Assembly: GCA_017557185.1 (NCBI GenBank)
Contig: JAFZAP010000062.1
Span: 1 to 64,000, forward strand
Origin: Prevotella sp.
GTDB taxonomy: Bacteria > Bacteroidota > Bacteroidia > Bacteroidales > Bacteroidaceae
Length of the DNA stretch: 64,000 bases
Direction: 5' to 3'
Shown: piece after piece, positions 1 through 9,296 of the stretch
Layout: every line of letters begins with the position of its first letter
Position numbering within the stretch: position 1 is the stretch's first letter
The notes under the pieces: model-generated
The model's database searches: none
Seen by the model: the letters and a program-made list of their open reading frames with translations, nothing else
What the model was told of the DNA's origin: nothing
Made by a program: the position numbers and the translations under genes

Positions 1-394
1 AATGCTCCCGTTCAGTAAATTAACTTAATTTGATCGGTAAATTAACTTATTTTACTCAGTAAATTAACTTATTTTACTTGGTAAATTAACTTAATTTACT
101 ACACAAATTAACTTAATTTACTGAACAATTTAAGTTGATTTATAAAATAAGGTCATTGCTCTGTCATAACGGGAGCATGCAAACAGAGCAATAAAAGCAT
201 GCAAACAGAGCAATAAAAGCATGCCTCTAGTGATATAAAAGGGTGCCCCTAGAGATATGAACGTATGCCTCTAGCGATATAAAAAATGCCTCTAGTGTTA
301 CTAGAAGCATGCTCAAGAGTTATTGGAGGATGTGTTTTGACGAACTGGATGATTTCTTCCTTCGGAAACTATGATTTCTTCCTTCGGAAACTAT
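1..394. repeat. 22-nt phased dyad repeat array 1
   Basis: The first 394 bases are one long degenerate tandem array with a 22-nt period, open at the window edge. From about 16 to 147 the units carry the perfect palindrome AAATTAACTTAATTT or close variants. From 175 to 328 they begin with GCATGC or a variant (unit starts 175, 197, 219, 241, 263, 285, 307). From 349 to 392 there is a perfect 22-nt tandem duplication ending at the stop codon of the FHA gene (391-393). Bases 1-9 (AATGCTCCC) fit a unit starting at -1, exactly eight periods before 175. I see no gene in it. Confidence 0.85.
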
Positions 395-924
395 GCTTTC
401 TCCTCTTCTGCCCGAAGGATGATGCTGGTGGCTCCGATGGTGAAAAGAGTGCCGTCGGTGATGACGCGACGCTCGCGGTCGCCGAGAATCTGGTTGTCGA
501 CAAACGTGCCTGTATTGCTGGGTCCGTCGCGAAGTACATATTTCAACTTCCCGTGTTTATCGCGACTTACGTTGATGACACAATGTGTGATGTCGACGCT
601 GGGATCGACGGTCTCGATGGGGCAGTTGACGCGGCTGTCCTTCTGGTAGCGGCCGATGATGTTATCGCCCATCGAGAGGGGAATGACCTGCTTGAAGTGG
701 AACACGTTCTCGATGACGACAATCGAGCCGCAGCCGCAGGCATTAGCCTGTTCGTCGGGATTCATGTCGTCGCGCTGGGTGTTGCGAAGCTTTGAAACAC
801 CGATGCGAATGCCGAACTGCTTGCCGCAGTTGGCACACTGAAACACCAGCGACTGGCCGGCTTCGTACTGTGTTTCATCAAAGATCGTGAATTGATCGCA
901 CTTCGGGCAGCGAACTCTCTTCAT
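391..924 (-). CDS. Zinc-ribbon and FHA domain protein
   Basis: A 177-residue cytoplasmic protein. Residues 6-33 form a zinc ribbon with Cys pairs CPKC (6,9) and CANC (30,33). Residues about 80-172 are a forkhead-associated domain, normally a phosphothreonine reader, with the opening GR and a late NTGTFVD motif. The usual SxxH is changed to DITH, so phosphopeptide binding is uncertain. It starts 15 nt after the HU/SPOR gene on the same strand, so the two are probably co-transcribed. Its C-terminal codons and stop abut the 22-nt array. Its target is unknown. Confidence 0.85.
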   Translation of the reverse strand: MKRVRCPKCDQFTIFDETQYEAGQSLVFQCANCGKQFGIRIGVSKLRNTQRDDMNPDEQANACGCGSIVVIENVFHFKQVIPLSMGDNIIGRYQKDSRVNCPIETVDPSVDITHCVINVSRDKHGKLKYVLRDGPSNTGTFVDNQILGDRERRVITDGTLFTIGATSIILRAEEEKA

Positions 925-939
925 AGCAACAATAAGGAA

Positions 940-2043
940 TTAGAACTTCATCACCCATCCTTCAGCAAAATCTGAAGACTGCTTGCGCAAGGGACGAAGA
1001 GCATTGTAGGCTTCGTTTTCAGAGCTATAGCGGCCGTAGAGAACACGCGTGTTCTTGCCGGCTTCCCAAACGCGGGCTTCGCTGAAGCCTTTCTTGTGAA
1101 GCTGCTCAACGAAAAAGTTGGCGTTCTTCTTGCTCACCTGACTGGCAAGAACAATAGCGTAATAGTGCTGGGGCTTCTCGACTTCGGTTGTGGCAGGAGT
1201 TTCCTGACGGGCTTCCTGAGTCTTCACATCGGTCGTCGCCTTCACTTCGGTGAGTGCTGATGCGGGAGCTGAAGGCTGGGAAGGAGCAGCGGTTTCTGTT
1301 GTCGAAGGATCGATGGTGATGTTCCTGGGCATGATGCGCTGCAGCAGTTCGGTGTTAATGCCGCCGTTATAGGCACTCTGCGAATCAGATGTGGTAAGCT
1401 GCTTGGGGAAGAGCAGGAAGGCAACGACGGCGATGCAGGCAGCCGCGATGTTGCGCAGCACGCTCACCTTGATGCTGATGGTGCGGGCATAGGAGGTGTT
1501 TATCTCCTCCTCATCTGCTTCATTCTGCTCAGCAACGGGTGTTTCTTCTTCGAGTTCGACGAGAGGCTCGACGGTCTGAGCGCCAATGGGCGTGAGCGAG
1601 GGCATTGCGGGCATCATCTTTGCGTTGACAATCGGCATCTCGAACGAGCTCAACCCATAGAGGCCGGGCGTGAGAATGCCTGACTCGCAGGGCGAAAACT
1701 CGTATCGTCCTTCATCGTTTACAAAGATCGTACCCAGGTCGTTGAGCTCGTAGCTGCCCTCATTACTGAGGTGCTGCTTCAACTCGTCCACCTCGCTGGC
1801 GATGCGCCGCAAGGCCTCCGGGTAGCTGATGTCGTAGGCTTCGATGTAGGATTGTGCAAGGAGAGAGTCGTTGAGACGGAGCTGGGGATTGAAGCCGAGC
1901 GTGCGGAGGGGCGGCAGGAACAATCCTTCCTCCTCTTCGTAGTGCGCGTCGACATGATGAGCCATGAACCCACCAAAATCGGGAACAATGACACAATCAT
2001 TGTTCAACAATAGTATCTCAATATGTCTCTCAATTTGAATCAC
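940..2043 (-). CDS. HU/CCDC81-type and SPOR domain membrane protein
   Basis: A 367-residue protein. Residues 1-120 resemble the paired bacterial CCDC81-like HU domains, with the typical opening IERHIEILLLNNDCVIV and PDFGGFMAHH. An acidic linker follows, then one membrane segment at about 195-215, a Pro/Thr-rich stretch and a C-terminal SPOR domain (about 292-367), which in known proteins binds denuded peptidoglycan. A DNA-binding-like domain inside the cell is thus joined to a wall-binding domain outside. The start is GTG at 2043. The -7 box ends 5 nt upstream, so the mRNA is probably leaderless. It lies upstream of the FHA gene. Confidence 0.85.
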   Translation of the reverse strand: MIQIERHIEILLLNNDCVIVPDFGGFMAHHVDAHYEEEEGLFLPPLRTLGFNPQLRLNDSLLAQSYIEAYDISYPEALRRIASEVDELKQHLSNEGSYELNDLGTIFVNDEGRYEFSPCESGILTPGLYGLSSFEMPIVNAKMMPAMPSLTPIGAQTVEPLVELEEETPVAEQNEADEEEINTSYARTISIKVSVLRNIAAACIAVVAFLLFPKQLTTSDSQSAYNGGINTELLQRIMPRNITIDPSTTETAAPSQPSAPASALTEVKATTDVKTQEARQETPATTEVEKPQHYYAIVLASQVSKKNANFFVEQLHKKGFSEARVWEAGKNTRVLYGRYSSENEAYNALRPLRKQSSDFAEGWVMKF

Positions 2044-2047
2044 ATTG

Positions 2048-2055
2048 CAAAATTA
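2048..2055 (-). promoter_or_regulatory. Promoter of the HU/SPOR-FHA operon
   Basis: The reverse strand reads TAATTTTG (TAnnTTTG -7 box). A TTTG at 2076-2079 lies 20 nt upstream as the -33 box. The GTG start codon is 5 nt downstream of the box. Confidence 0.75.
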
Positions 2056-2109
2056 CGCTATTTTATCGAAAAAAACAAATGAATTTTCGAAAAAATGAAA
2101 AAAAAAACG

Positions 2110-2117
2110 TAACTTTG
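2110..2117 (+). promoter_or_regulatory. Promoter of rfbC-ugd
   Basis: TAACTTTG -7 box, 25 nt before the rfbC ATG at 2143. A GTG at 2119 would precede the expected transcription start, which argues against the longer reading frame. Confidence 0.75.
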
Positions 2118-2142
2118 CGTGCGATTACAGACAACTTGTAGA

Positions 2143-2688
2143 ATGGAGTATATCAAGACTGAGATAGAAGGCGTGCTGATCATTCAGCCGAGAGTGTTTG
2201 AAGACGCTCGTGGCTACTTCTTCGAAGCATGGAAAAAGGCTGAATTCGAGGAGCATGTCGGCAAGGTGGAGTTCATTCAGGACAACGAGTCGAAGTCGTC
2301 GTTCGGCGTGTTGCGCGGGCTTCACTATCAGCGTGGCGAGTTCTCGCAGGCCAAGCTGGTGCGCGTCATCAGCGGCCGAGTGCTCGACGTGGCTGTCGAC
2401 TTACGCAAGGATTCGCCGACCTTCGGCCGTTATGTAATGGTGGAACTGAGTGCTGAGAACAAGCGGCAGTTCTTCATCCCGCGCGGTTTTGCTCACGGTT
2501 TCCTTGTCTTGAGCGACGAGGCGGTGTTCACTTATAAAGTTGACAACGTCTATGCCCCTCAAGCCGAAGCCTCGATTCGCTGGGACGATGAGCAGATTGG
2601 AATCCAGTGGCCGATAGCTTCTGAGCAGCTTCTGCTGAGCGAGAAGGATCGGAATGCCAAGCCTTTCGGCGAGGCAGAGTTTTTTTGA
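2143..2688 (+). CDS. rfbC: dTDP-4-dehydrorhamnose 3,5-epimerase
   Basis: A 181-residue cytoplasmic enzyme that epimerises dTDP-4-keto-6-deoxyglucose at C3 and C5 in dTDP-L-rhamnose synthesis. Family signs are FEDARGYFFE near residue 20, RGLHYQ near 60 with the catalytic His, and PRGFAHGF near 118. Length is normal for RmlC. The ATG at 2143 gives the standard N-terminus and lies after the promoter. Downstream ugd is 41 nt away. rfbD, a later step of the same pathway, is at 6.5-7.4 kb on the other strand. rfbA and rfbB are not in the window. Confidence 0.95.
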   Translation: MEYIKTEIEGVLIIQPRVFEDARGYFFEAWKKAEFEEHVGKVEFIQDNESKSSFGVLRGLHYQRGEFSQAKLVRVISGRVLDVAVDLRKDSPTFGRYVMVELSAENKRQFFIPRGFAHGFLVLSDEAVFTYKVDNVYAPQAEASIRWDDEQIGIQWPIASEQLLLSEKDRNAKPFGEAEFF

Positions 2689-2729
2689 ACATTAAGCGCT
2701 GCAGGCGCTTTTGAACCATATAATAAACT

Positions 2730-4049
2730 ATGAATATTGCAATTGTAGGAACAGGATATGTAGGACTGGTGTCGGGTGCTTGCTTCGCCGATACGGGTGC
2801 TCAGGTGACATGTGTGGATGTTGATGCAGCGAAGATTGAACGGCTGAAACAAGGCGATATCCCCATCTACGAGCCTGGCCTCGAAGACCTGGTGCTGAAG
2901 AATGTTCGCGCCGGCCGACTCACGTTCACTACGTCGCTGGCTGATGTGCTCAACGACCAGCAGATTGTCTTTTCTGCCGTAGGTACGCCTCCCGATGAAG
3001 ACGGCTCTGCCGACCTGACGTATGTGTTGCAAGTGGCCGAGACCATCGGAAAGAACCTGAATAAATACATGGTGGTGGTCACGAAGAGCACGGTGCCCGT
3101 CGGTACGGCGCAGAAGGTGAATGATACCATTCAGCGCGAACTCGACAAGCGCGGCGTCGACGTGAAGTTCGATGTGGCCAGCAATCCTGAATTCCTGAAG
3201 GAAGGTAATGCTATCAAGGACTTCATGAGCCCTGACCGTGTGGTTGTGGGCGTAGAGAGCGAGCGTGCAAAGAAACTGCTGTCACGACTCTATAAGCCCT
3301 TCATGATGAACAACTTCCGCGTGATTTTCATGGATGTGCCCAGCGCTGAGATGACGAAGTATGCAGCCAACTCGATGTTGGCAACGCGTATCTCGTTCAT
3401 GAACGATATCGCCAATCTCTGCGAGCTCGTGGGAGCCGACGTGAATATGGTGCGACAGGGTATCGGTAGCGATACGCGTATCGGTCGCAAGTTCCTCTAT
3501 CCCGGTTGCGGATACGGTGGTTCGTGCTTCCCCAAGGACGTGAAGGCGCTCATCAAGACAGCCGATCAAAGCGGTTACTCGATGGAAGTGCTGAAAGCTG
3601 TCGAGCGGGTGAATGCACATCAGAAGACGATCCTCTTTGAGAAGCTGCAGAAAGCCTTCGAAGGTGAGTCGCTTGCCGGTAAGACCATAGCGCTATGGGG
3701 ATTGTCGTTCAAGCCTGAGACCGACGATATGCGTGAATCGACAGCACTTGTGATGATCGATCTTCTGCTGAAGGCCGGTTGCCAGATCAGAGCCTACGAC
3801 CCTATTGCTATGGACGAATGCCGCCGTCGGCTGGGTGATGCCGTTCACTACTGTCGCGACATGTACGACTGTGTGTTAAACGCCGACGCCCTTCTTCTGC
3901 TGACCGAATGGAAGGAATTCCGCCTGCCCAGTTGGGAAGTTGTTGGAAAGGCGATGAACAGACGTCTTGTCATCGACGGCCGCAATATCTTCGACCATGC
4001 TGAATTGGAAGAGGCAGAGTTCGAATATCATTGCATAGGCAAGAAATAG
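2730..4049 (+). CDS. ugd: UDP-glucose 6-dehydrogenase
   Basis: A 439-residue NAD-dependent enzyme oxidising UDP-glucose to UDP-glucuronate for surface polysaccharides. The N-terminal Rossmann fold opens with IVGTGYVGLVSG (GxGxxG). The catalytic Cys is in GYGGSCFPKD (Cys266). The C-terminal domain has ALWGLSFKPETDDMRES, typical of the UDP-glucose/GDP-mannose dehydrogenase family. Length is normal. A short hairpin with a T-run (AAGCGC/GCGCTT, 2694-2712) lies between rfbC and ugd and might partly terminate transcription. It is read with rfbC. Confidence 0.95.
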   Translation: MNIAIVGTGYVGLVSGACFADTGAQVTCVDVDAAKIERLKQGDIPIYEPGLEDLVLKNVRAGRLTFTTSLADVLNDQQIVFSAVGTPPDEDGSADLTYVLQVAETIGKNLNKYMVVVTKSTVPVGTAQKVNDTIQRELDKRGVDVKFDVASNPEFLKEGNAIKDFMSPDRVVVGVESERAKKLLSRLYKPFMMNNFRVIFMDVPSAEMTKYAANSMLATRISFMNDIANLCELVGADVNMVRQGIGSDTRIGRKFLYPGCGYGGSCFPKDVKALIKTADQSGYSMEVLKAVERVNAHQKTILFEKLQKAFEGESLAGKTIALWGLSFKPETDDMRESTALVMIDLLLKAGCQIRAYDPIAMDECRRRLGDAVHYCRDMYDCVLNADALLLLTEWKEFRLPSWEVVGKAMNRRLVIDGRNIFDHAELEEAEFEYHCIGKK

Positions 4050-4052
4050 ACG

Positions 4053-4088
4053 ACGTGAAGCGCGGTTGCTTTCCACGTGGTGTTTTTT
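4053..4088 (+). terminator. Probable terminator after ugd
   Basis: ACGTGAAGC pairs with GCTT-TC-CACGT around a six-base loop, followed within a few bases by six T (4083-4088). The next gene starts at 4097, so some read-through is likely. Confidence 0.5.
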
Positions 4089-4096
4089 GAAACGAA

Positions 4097-4948
4097 ATGA
4101 CGATGAAGAGAGTAAGGTTTGAGAAAGGAATGGTTTCCTCTGCATGGGTGATACTGATTTGGGTTTCATTCATGATTGGTCTTGTGGCCTGCCAGAACAA
4201 ACCGGCTGCAGAGGCTGATGCCGACAGACAGGAAGACACCAAGGCCAAGCAGATGTTACAAGGTGTTTGGATTAATGCTGATAGCGAAGATCCTGCCATC
4301 CGCGTTCAGGGCGACACCATCTTCTATCCTGATTCCACAAGCATTCCTGTTCGTTTCCAGATTTTTGGCGACACGCTTGTCCTGCATGGTGCCAGCGATG
4401 TCCGTTATGCCATCGTGAAGCAGATGCCCCATGTGTTTGAATTCCGCAATCAGAATGGCGACATCATCAGGCTGGTGAAGAGTGATGACGAAGAGGAAAT
4501 GATGGAGTTTGAGAAGAGCGAGCCGACGGCCATCAACCAGAACCGGCTCATCAAGCGCGATACGATCTTCAATGTCGACGGCCGCCGCTATCATTGCTAT
4601 GTGCAAGTGAATCCAACGACCTACAAGGTCATTAAGACTACTTACAACGATGAGGGCGTGCAGGTGGGAAATGTCTATTACGACAACATCATCAACCTTG
4701 CGGTGTTCCAGGGGGCACAGCGCGTGTTCTCAAGCGACTTCCATAAGAACGATTTCGCAAAACATGTTCCTGCCGACTTCCTGAAGAATAGCATCTTGAG
4801 TGATATGGTCTTCAGCCACGTTGATGCTGAAGGCATTCATTATACTGCCTTGATCTGTGAACCCGATTCACCCAGCAGCTATGCCGTTGATGTCCTTGTC
4901 GCCTTCAACGGAAAGGTAACGTTCAATAAAAAAGCCGAAGAACGCTAG
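4097..4948 (+). CDS. DUF4738-like lipoprotein
   Basis: A 283-residue predicted lipoprotein. A hydrophobic segment at about 16-31 ends in the lipobox GLVAC (Cys about 32). The middle ([12 protein letters not shown] onward) looks like a lipocalin-type beta domain. The C-terminal half ([17 protein letters not shown] to the end) resembles the DUF4738 family of Bacteroidales, function unknown. No -7 box is seen directly upstream, so it may rely on read-through from ugd. Its stop overlaps the prfC stop on the other strand within CTAG (4945-4948). Confidence 0.75.
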   Translation: MTMKRVRFEKGMVSSAWVILIWVSFMIGLVACQNKPAAEADADRQEDTKAKQMLQGVWINADSEDPAIRVQGDTIFYPDSTSIPVRFQIFGDTLVLHGASDVRYAIVKQMPHVFEFRNQNGDIIRLVKSDDEEEMMEFEKSEPTAINQNRLIKRDTIFNVDGRRYHCYVQVNPTTYKVIKTTYNDEGVQVGNVYYDNIINLAVFQGAQRVFSSDFHKNDFAKHVPADFLKNSILSDMVFSHVDAEGIHYTALICEPDSPSSYAVDVLVAFNGKVTFNKKAEER

Positions 4949-6531
4949 AACTCGCTGGTGAAGTGGAAGCGGATGTGCTCGAAGTCCTGCTGTGCCATTG
5001 AGAGAACATAGCCGGAGTCGGCAAGGAAGACATCACGGCCTTCGCGGTCTTTCGCCATATACTGATACTTTCGCTTCTTGAAGGCTTCCAATTCCTTTTC
5101 ATCGTCGGCCTCCACCCAGCAGGCTTTATACAGGTGGACAGGTTCCCAACGACAGCGTGCATTGTATTCGTTCTCCAGTCGGTACTGGATGACCTCGAAC
5201 TGCAGCTGACCAACCGTACCGATAATTTTGCGATTGTTGAACTGGTTGACGAATAGCTGTGCAACGCCCTCGTCCATGAGTTGGTTGATTCCTTTCTCCA
5301 ATTGCTTCGACTTCATGGGATCGTCGTTCTCGATATACTTGAACATCTCTGGCGAGAACGAAGGAAGACCGCGGAAGTGAAGCAGCTCACCTTCTGTGAG
5401 CGTGTCGCCAATCTTGAAAGTGCCGTTATCAGGAAGACCTACGATGTCGCCAGCCCATGCTTCATCGATGGTCGACTTGCGCTGTGCCATGAATTGTGTG
5501 GGCGATGAGAAGCGAAGCGTCTTGCCTTGCCGCACATGCAGATAGGGCTGGTTGCGCATGAACTTTCCTGAACAAACCTTGCAGAAGGCTATACACGAGC
5601 GATGGTTGGGGTCGATGTTCGCTGTGATCTTGAAGATGAAACCTGTGAACTTCTCTTCTTCAGGCTTCACCATACGCTCTTCGGCTTTCGTAGGACGTGG
5701 TGAAGGAGCTATCTCTACAAAGCAATTCAGGAGTTCCTGCACACCGAAGTTGTTGAGTGCAGAACCGAAGAACACAGGGGCAACCTCTGCTGAGCGGTAG
5801 GTTTCGACTTGGAATGCAGGATAAACACCGTCGACAAGTTCCAGGTCGTCGCGTAACTGCTGGGCATCACGCTCACCAACATAGCTGTCAAGGTCGGAGC
5901 TATGAATGTCGACTTCCACCTTGTCGGTGACGCGTTGCTTGTCGGGAGTGAAGAGATCCAGCTTCTCTTCATAGATATTGTATACTCCTTTGAACTTTGC
6001 GCCCTGATTGATGGGCCACGACAGAGGACGTACGCTGATCTTCAGTTCTTGTTCCAGTTCGTCGAGCAGGTCGAAGGGATCGCGTCCCTCACGGTCCATC
6101 TTGTTGATGAAGATGATGACGGGGGTCTGTCGCATACGGCATACTTCCATCAGTTTGCGCGTCTGAGTCTCTACACCCTTGGCGCCGTCGACGACGATAA
6201 TGGCCGAGTCGACAGCTGTCAGCGTGCGGTAGGTGTCTTCGGCGAAGTCCTGGTGACCAGGGGTATCGAGGATGTTCACCTTGTATTCAATATCCTTTCC
6301 CTCAGGTGTATAGTCGAACTCCATCACCGATGTGGAAACCGAGATACCGCGTTGTTTCTCGATGTCCATCCAGTCGCTGGTGGCAGTCTTCTTGATCTTG
6401 TTGCTCTTCACGGCGCCGGCCACCTGTATCTGTCCACCGAAAAGCAGGAACTTCTCTGTGAGCGTGGTCTTACCGGCATCAGGGTGCGAGATAATCGCAA
6501 ACGTACGTCTTCTTTCTATCTCTTGATTCAT
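4945..6531 (-). CDS. prfC: Peptide chain release factor 3
   Basis: A 528-residue translational GTPase that recycles class I release factors from the ribosome. G motifs are [12 protein letters not shown] (about 15-26), DTPGHQDF and NKMDR. The C-terminal RF3 domain is complete and the length is normal. It follows rfbD by 14 nt on the same strand, so the pair is probably one transcript from the rfbD promoter. Confidence 0.96.
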   Translation of the reverse strand: MNQEIERRRTFAIISHPDAGKTTLTEKFLLFGGQIQVAGAVKSNKIKKTATSDWMDIEKQRGISVSTSVMEFDYTPEGKDIEYKVNILDTPGHQDFAEDTYRTLTAVDSAIIVVDGAKGVETQTRKLMEVCRMRQTPVIIFINKMDREGRDPFDLLDELEQELKISVRPLSWPINQGAKFKGVYNIYEEKLDLFTPDKQRVTDKVEVDIHSSDLDSYVGERDAQQLRDDLELVDGVYPAFQVETYRSAEVAPVFFGSALNNFGVQELLNCFVEIAPSPRPTKAEERMVKPEEEKFTGFIFKITANIDPNHRSCIAFCKVCSGKFMRNQPYLHVRQGKTLRFSSPTQFMAQRKSTIDEAWAGDIVGLPDNGTFKIGDTLTEGELLHFRGLPSFSPEMFKYIENDDPMKSKQLEKGINQLMDEGVAQLFVNQFNNRKIIGTVGQLQFEVIQYRLENEYNARCRWEPVHLYKACWVEADDEKELEAFKKRKYQYMAKDREGRDVFLADSGYVLSMAQQDFEHIRFHFTSEF

Positions 6532-6545
6532 AGGATGGTCTGCTT

Positions 6546-7400
6546 CTATTTGTTCAGTTTCTCAATGCATTCACGCAGCGACTCCTCCCAATAGGGGATT
6601 TCAACGCCGTAGGTCTGCTTGATTTTCGTCTTGTCGAGAACGGAGTAGGGGGGGCGCTGAGCTGCAGTCAGGTATTCGCTGGTGTGAAGTGGACGAACGT
6701 GACAGGTTGTGATGCTTGCCAGACGATGAATGGCTTTCGTGAAATCATACCACGAGATAACTCCCTCATTGCTGAAGTGGTAGATGCCTGGCTCAATGCC
6801 TTTTGCGATAGCGGTCATAATCATTTGTGCCAAATCGCGGGCATAGGTGGGTGTGCCAATCTGGTCGAAGATGACGCCCAGTTCTGTTTTCTCCCTGCCC
6901 AGACGAATCATCGTTTTCACGAAGTTGTTGCCAAAGGTGCTGTAGAGCCAAGCGGTGCGGATGATCATCGAGCGCTTGCAGAGCTTCAGCACATTGAATT
7001 CGCCAACGAGCTTCGTGCGGCCATAAACACTATTGGGACAGGTGTCATCGTCTTCACGATAGGGTGTGTGCTGGGTGCCGTTGAAAACATAATCGGTGGA
7101 GATCTGGATTATCCAGCCGCCTCGCTTCTCAATGGCTTGTGCGAGATAGGCCGGGGCTTCAGCATTGAGGCGTGTGCACAGCTCTTCGTTTGCCTCCGCC
7201 TTGTCGACAGCTGTATAGGCAGCACAGTTCACGATACCATCGATGGAGTTTTCTGTGACGAATTGCTCAATCGCGACCAGATCGGTGATGTCGAGTTCTT
7301 CGACATCTGTATTGAAATAATTATTTTGAGTGTCAACGTTTTCCAGCAGTTGTATTTCATTACCCAACTGACCGTTGCAACCAGTAATCAGGATATTCAT
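6546..7400 (-). CDS. rfbD: dTDP-4-dehydrorhamnose reductase
   Basis: A 284-residue short-chain dehydrogenase catalysing the last step of dTDP-L-rhamnose synthesis. NAD(P)-binding GCNGQLG is at 7-13, STDYVFNG at about 101-108, and the catalytic Tyr/Lys pair (YGRTK) at 126/130. The ATG at 7400 gives the standard N-terminus [14 protein letters not shown] longer frame would begin inside the -7 box. prfC follows. Confidence 0.95.
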   Translation of the reverse strand: MNILITGCNGQLGNEIQLLENVDTQNNYFNTDVEELDITDLVAIEQFVTENSIDGIVNCAAYTAVDKAEANEELCTRLNAEAPAYLAQAIEKRGGWIIQISTDYVFNGTQHTPYREDDDTCPNSVYGRTKLVGEFNVLKLCKRSMIIRTAWLYSTFGNNFVKTMIRLGREKTELGVIFDQIGTPTYARDLAQMIMTAIAKGIEPGIYHFSNEGVISWYDFTKAIHRLASITTCHVRPLHTSEYLTAAQRPPYSVLDKTKIKQTYGVEIPYWEESLRECIEKLNK

Positions 7401-7427
7401 CTTGTGATTTGTTTTGATTTCAGGGTG

Positions 7428-7435
7428 CAAAGGTA
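7428..7435 (-). promoter_or_regulatory. Promoter of rfbD-prfC
   Basis: Reverse-strand TACCTTTG, 28 nt upstream of the rfbD ATG. Confidence 0.7.
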
Positions 7436-7490
7436 ATAATTTATTTTCAGACAGGCAAGAATGAGGCTGTTGAAAACGTTATTTTCTTCT

Positions 7491-8165
7491 TTACGGCAGC
7501 AATAAACGAAGATCAGGGATCTCGATGCATCCTCTTTTCAAAACCAAAAGGCCTTGTTCCATCATTTCATGCAGGGCGTTCGAGATGTCAAGACGGCTGT
7601 CGTTCAACTCTTCTGCCAATCGTGTCATCTTGATACGTACGGTCTTGGGGCCAGTAGGCTTCAGACAATGAGACTCGAAGAAACGGGCGATGCGCTGTTT
7701 AAGATTCTGGGGCGGTGTGTGCCACAGCCGTCTCTGCTGGCGCTGGCTCTGCGTGGAGATGATGTTCAGAAGATTCAGGCGGAACACAAGGAATTCATCG
7801 GTCAGTCTCATGACTTCCGATTTGTCGAGTGTCATCATGTTGCAGGGAGTGACAGTCTTGAAGGTGCGCGTGTAACGCTGGTTAAGACCGAAGATATGCT
7901 CTGGTTGCAAGATGTCGGGAGCCTGTATGAATTCGGAGATGGAATAGCCGTGATCATAGGCTGAAGAAGTCACTTCTAACGTACCCTTCATCAAGAAACA
8001 CAGATGGTCGCAGACATCGCCTTCGCTGATGATAGTCTTCCCTTGGTCATGATGCTGGAATCCAAACTTCGTCTGACCAGCGACAATGTCAAGGTCAGTA
8101 CTGTTCATTCCTTGAAATAAAGGAAGAAGTAGAAGTCTGTCGTATATGTTCAACTGTCCAGTCAT
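7491..8165 (-). CDS. Crp/Fnr family transcription regulator
   Basis: A 224-residue regulator. Residues about 1-125 form a cyclic-nucleotide-binding-like beta barrel (GKTIISEGDVCDHLCFLMKG). Residues about 145-215 form a winged helix (LKQRIARFFESHC, then TRLAEELNDSRLDISNALHEM as recognition region). No Cys cluster of the Fnr type is seen, so oxygen sensing through Fe-S is unlikely. Ligand and targets are unknown. It starts 46 nt after apbE on the same strand and may share its transcript. Confidence 0.88.
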   Translation of the reverse strand: MTGQLNIYDRLLLLPLFQGMNSTDLDIVAGQTKFGFQHHDQGKTIISEGDVCDHLCFLMKGTLEVTSSAYDHGYSISEFIQAPDILQPEHIFGLNQRYTRTFKTVTPCNMMTLDKSEVMRLTDEFLVFRLNLLNIISTQSQRQQRRLWHTPPQNLKQRIARFFESHCLKPTGPKTVRIKMTRLAEELNDSRLDISNALHEMMEQGLLVLKRGCIEIPDLRLLLP

Positions 8166-8211
8166 GATTGATGGGGCGTATATTTAACTATCAGGAAACC
8201 AAGAGGTTGCG

Positions 8212-9279
8212 CTAATTGCTTTTAATAAAATCTTTGAGTCCGTCTGACTGCCATATTGCATAGTTGCCCTGGGCGTCAGTGTATATCAGATAAGCCATGA
8301 TTTCAGGATGGCTGGCGAGAATCTTCTTCGTTTCCTCCAATCCCATCACCATGAACGATGTGGCATAGGCATCGGCAATAGCACAACTGGGTGCTATCAC
8401 TGTGGCTGAAAGAATGTTGTGCTGAACGGGAAAGCCCGTACGCGGGTCTATGGTGTGCGCATATCGCTTACCATCTTTATAATAGAAGTTGCGATAGTTG
8501 CCGCTTGTAGCGAGAGCTTTCAGCTTTGTCTTGACGTTGTTGCCAGCCATTGGCAGATTGATGACGGCTTGCAGATCATTGTTGGTGCTTGTCGGGTCTT
8601 CAGTAGGCTTGTTAACACCGATACGCCACAGGTCACCTTGCTCATTTTTCCCGTCGACAACGACTTCGCCACCAATCTCAACCATGAAGTTCTTTACATC
8701 GCGGCTGCGCAGATAATTGGCAACAATATCTGTTCCGTAACCCTTGGCGATTGCTGAGCAGTCGAGCATTGTTCGTGGATCATCTTTATCAATGCAGCGT
8801 TGTTTGCCAACTGTTTTCATGTGCAATTTCTCGAAGCCGACAAACTGCCTTAGTGAATCGATTTGTTCTGGTGTAGGCATGTCGCCCTGTTTGAATCCGA
8901 ATCCCCATGCATTGACCAATGGTGCTACCGTGATGTCGAAAGCCCCGTTTGTTTCACGCGACACCTCCATAGCCAACTGGAACACATCGGTGAACATCTT
9001 TCCTTCGGGAGTGTTCGCAATCATCCCATTGCCTTTGTTGATTAGAGAGATGACGGAACTGTCGTTGAACATCGACAGGGAGTAGTCTACTTTCATCAGT
9101 TCAGCCTCGATCTCCTTCTGCAGGTCTTTATCACACTGATAGGTCAGATGATAGATGGTTCCGAAGATGCGGCCTTCGTTATGGTGAAAGGGCATGTTGT
9201 GTTCCTGTCGGGCAATATAGATTGTGCCGATAATCAGAAACAGTAATAGCGGTATCTGCCAGAAAAGTTTCTTGTTCAT
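8212..9279 (-). CDS. apbE: FAD:protein FMN transferase (ApbE family)
   Basis: A 355-residue membrane-anchored enzyme that attaches FMN to Thr residues of NqrB/NqrC/RnfG-type proteins outside the membrane. It has an N-terminal signal anchor (about 5-22), the DCSAIAKGYGTD motif and the metal/flavin-binding segment HTIDPRTGFPV. The ATG at 9279 is chosen over a TTG that overlaps the upstream gene. It is preceded by the two small envelope genes at 9.3-10.4 kb on the same strand. No Nqr or Rnf genes are in the window. Confidence 0.92.
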   Translation of the reverse strand: MNKKLFWQIPLLLFLIIGTIYIARQEHNMPFHHNEGRIFGTIYHLTYQCDKDLQKEIEAELMKVDYSLSMFNDSSVISLINKGNGMIANTPEGKMFTDVFQLAMEVSRETNGAFDITVAPLVNAWGFGFKQGDMPTPEQIDSLRQFVGFEKLHMKTVGKQRCIDKDDPRTMLDCSAIAKGYGTDIVANYLRSRDVKNFMVEIGGEVVVDGKNEQGDLWRIGVNKPTEDPTSTNNDLQAVINLPMAGNNVKTKLKALATSGNYRNFYYKDGKRYAHTIDPRTGFPVQHNILSATVIAPSCAIADAYATSFMVMGLEETKKILASHPEIMAYLIYTDAQGNYAIWQSDGLKDFIKSN

Positions 9280-9296
9280 GCTCTTTCTTAATGATC

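Noticed and set aside
286..795. 169-codon forward frame over array 1 and the FHA gene
   Set aside because: It spans the repeat array and the antisense of a clear zinc-ribbon/FHA gene.
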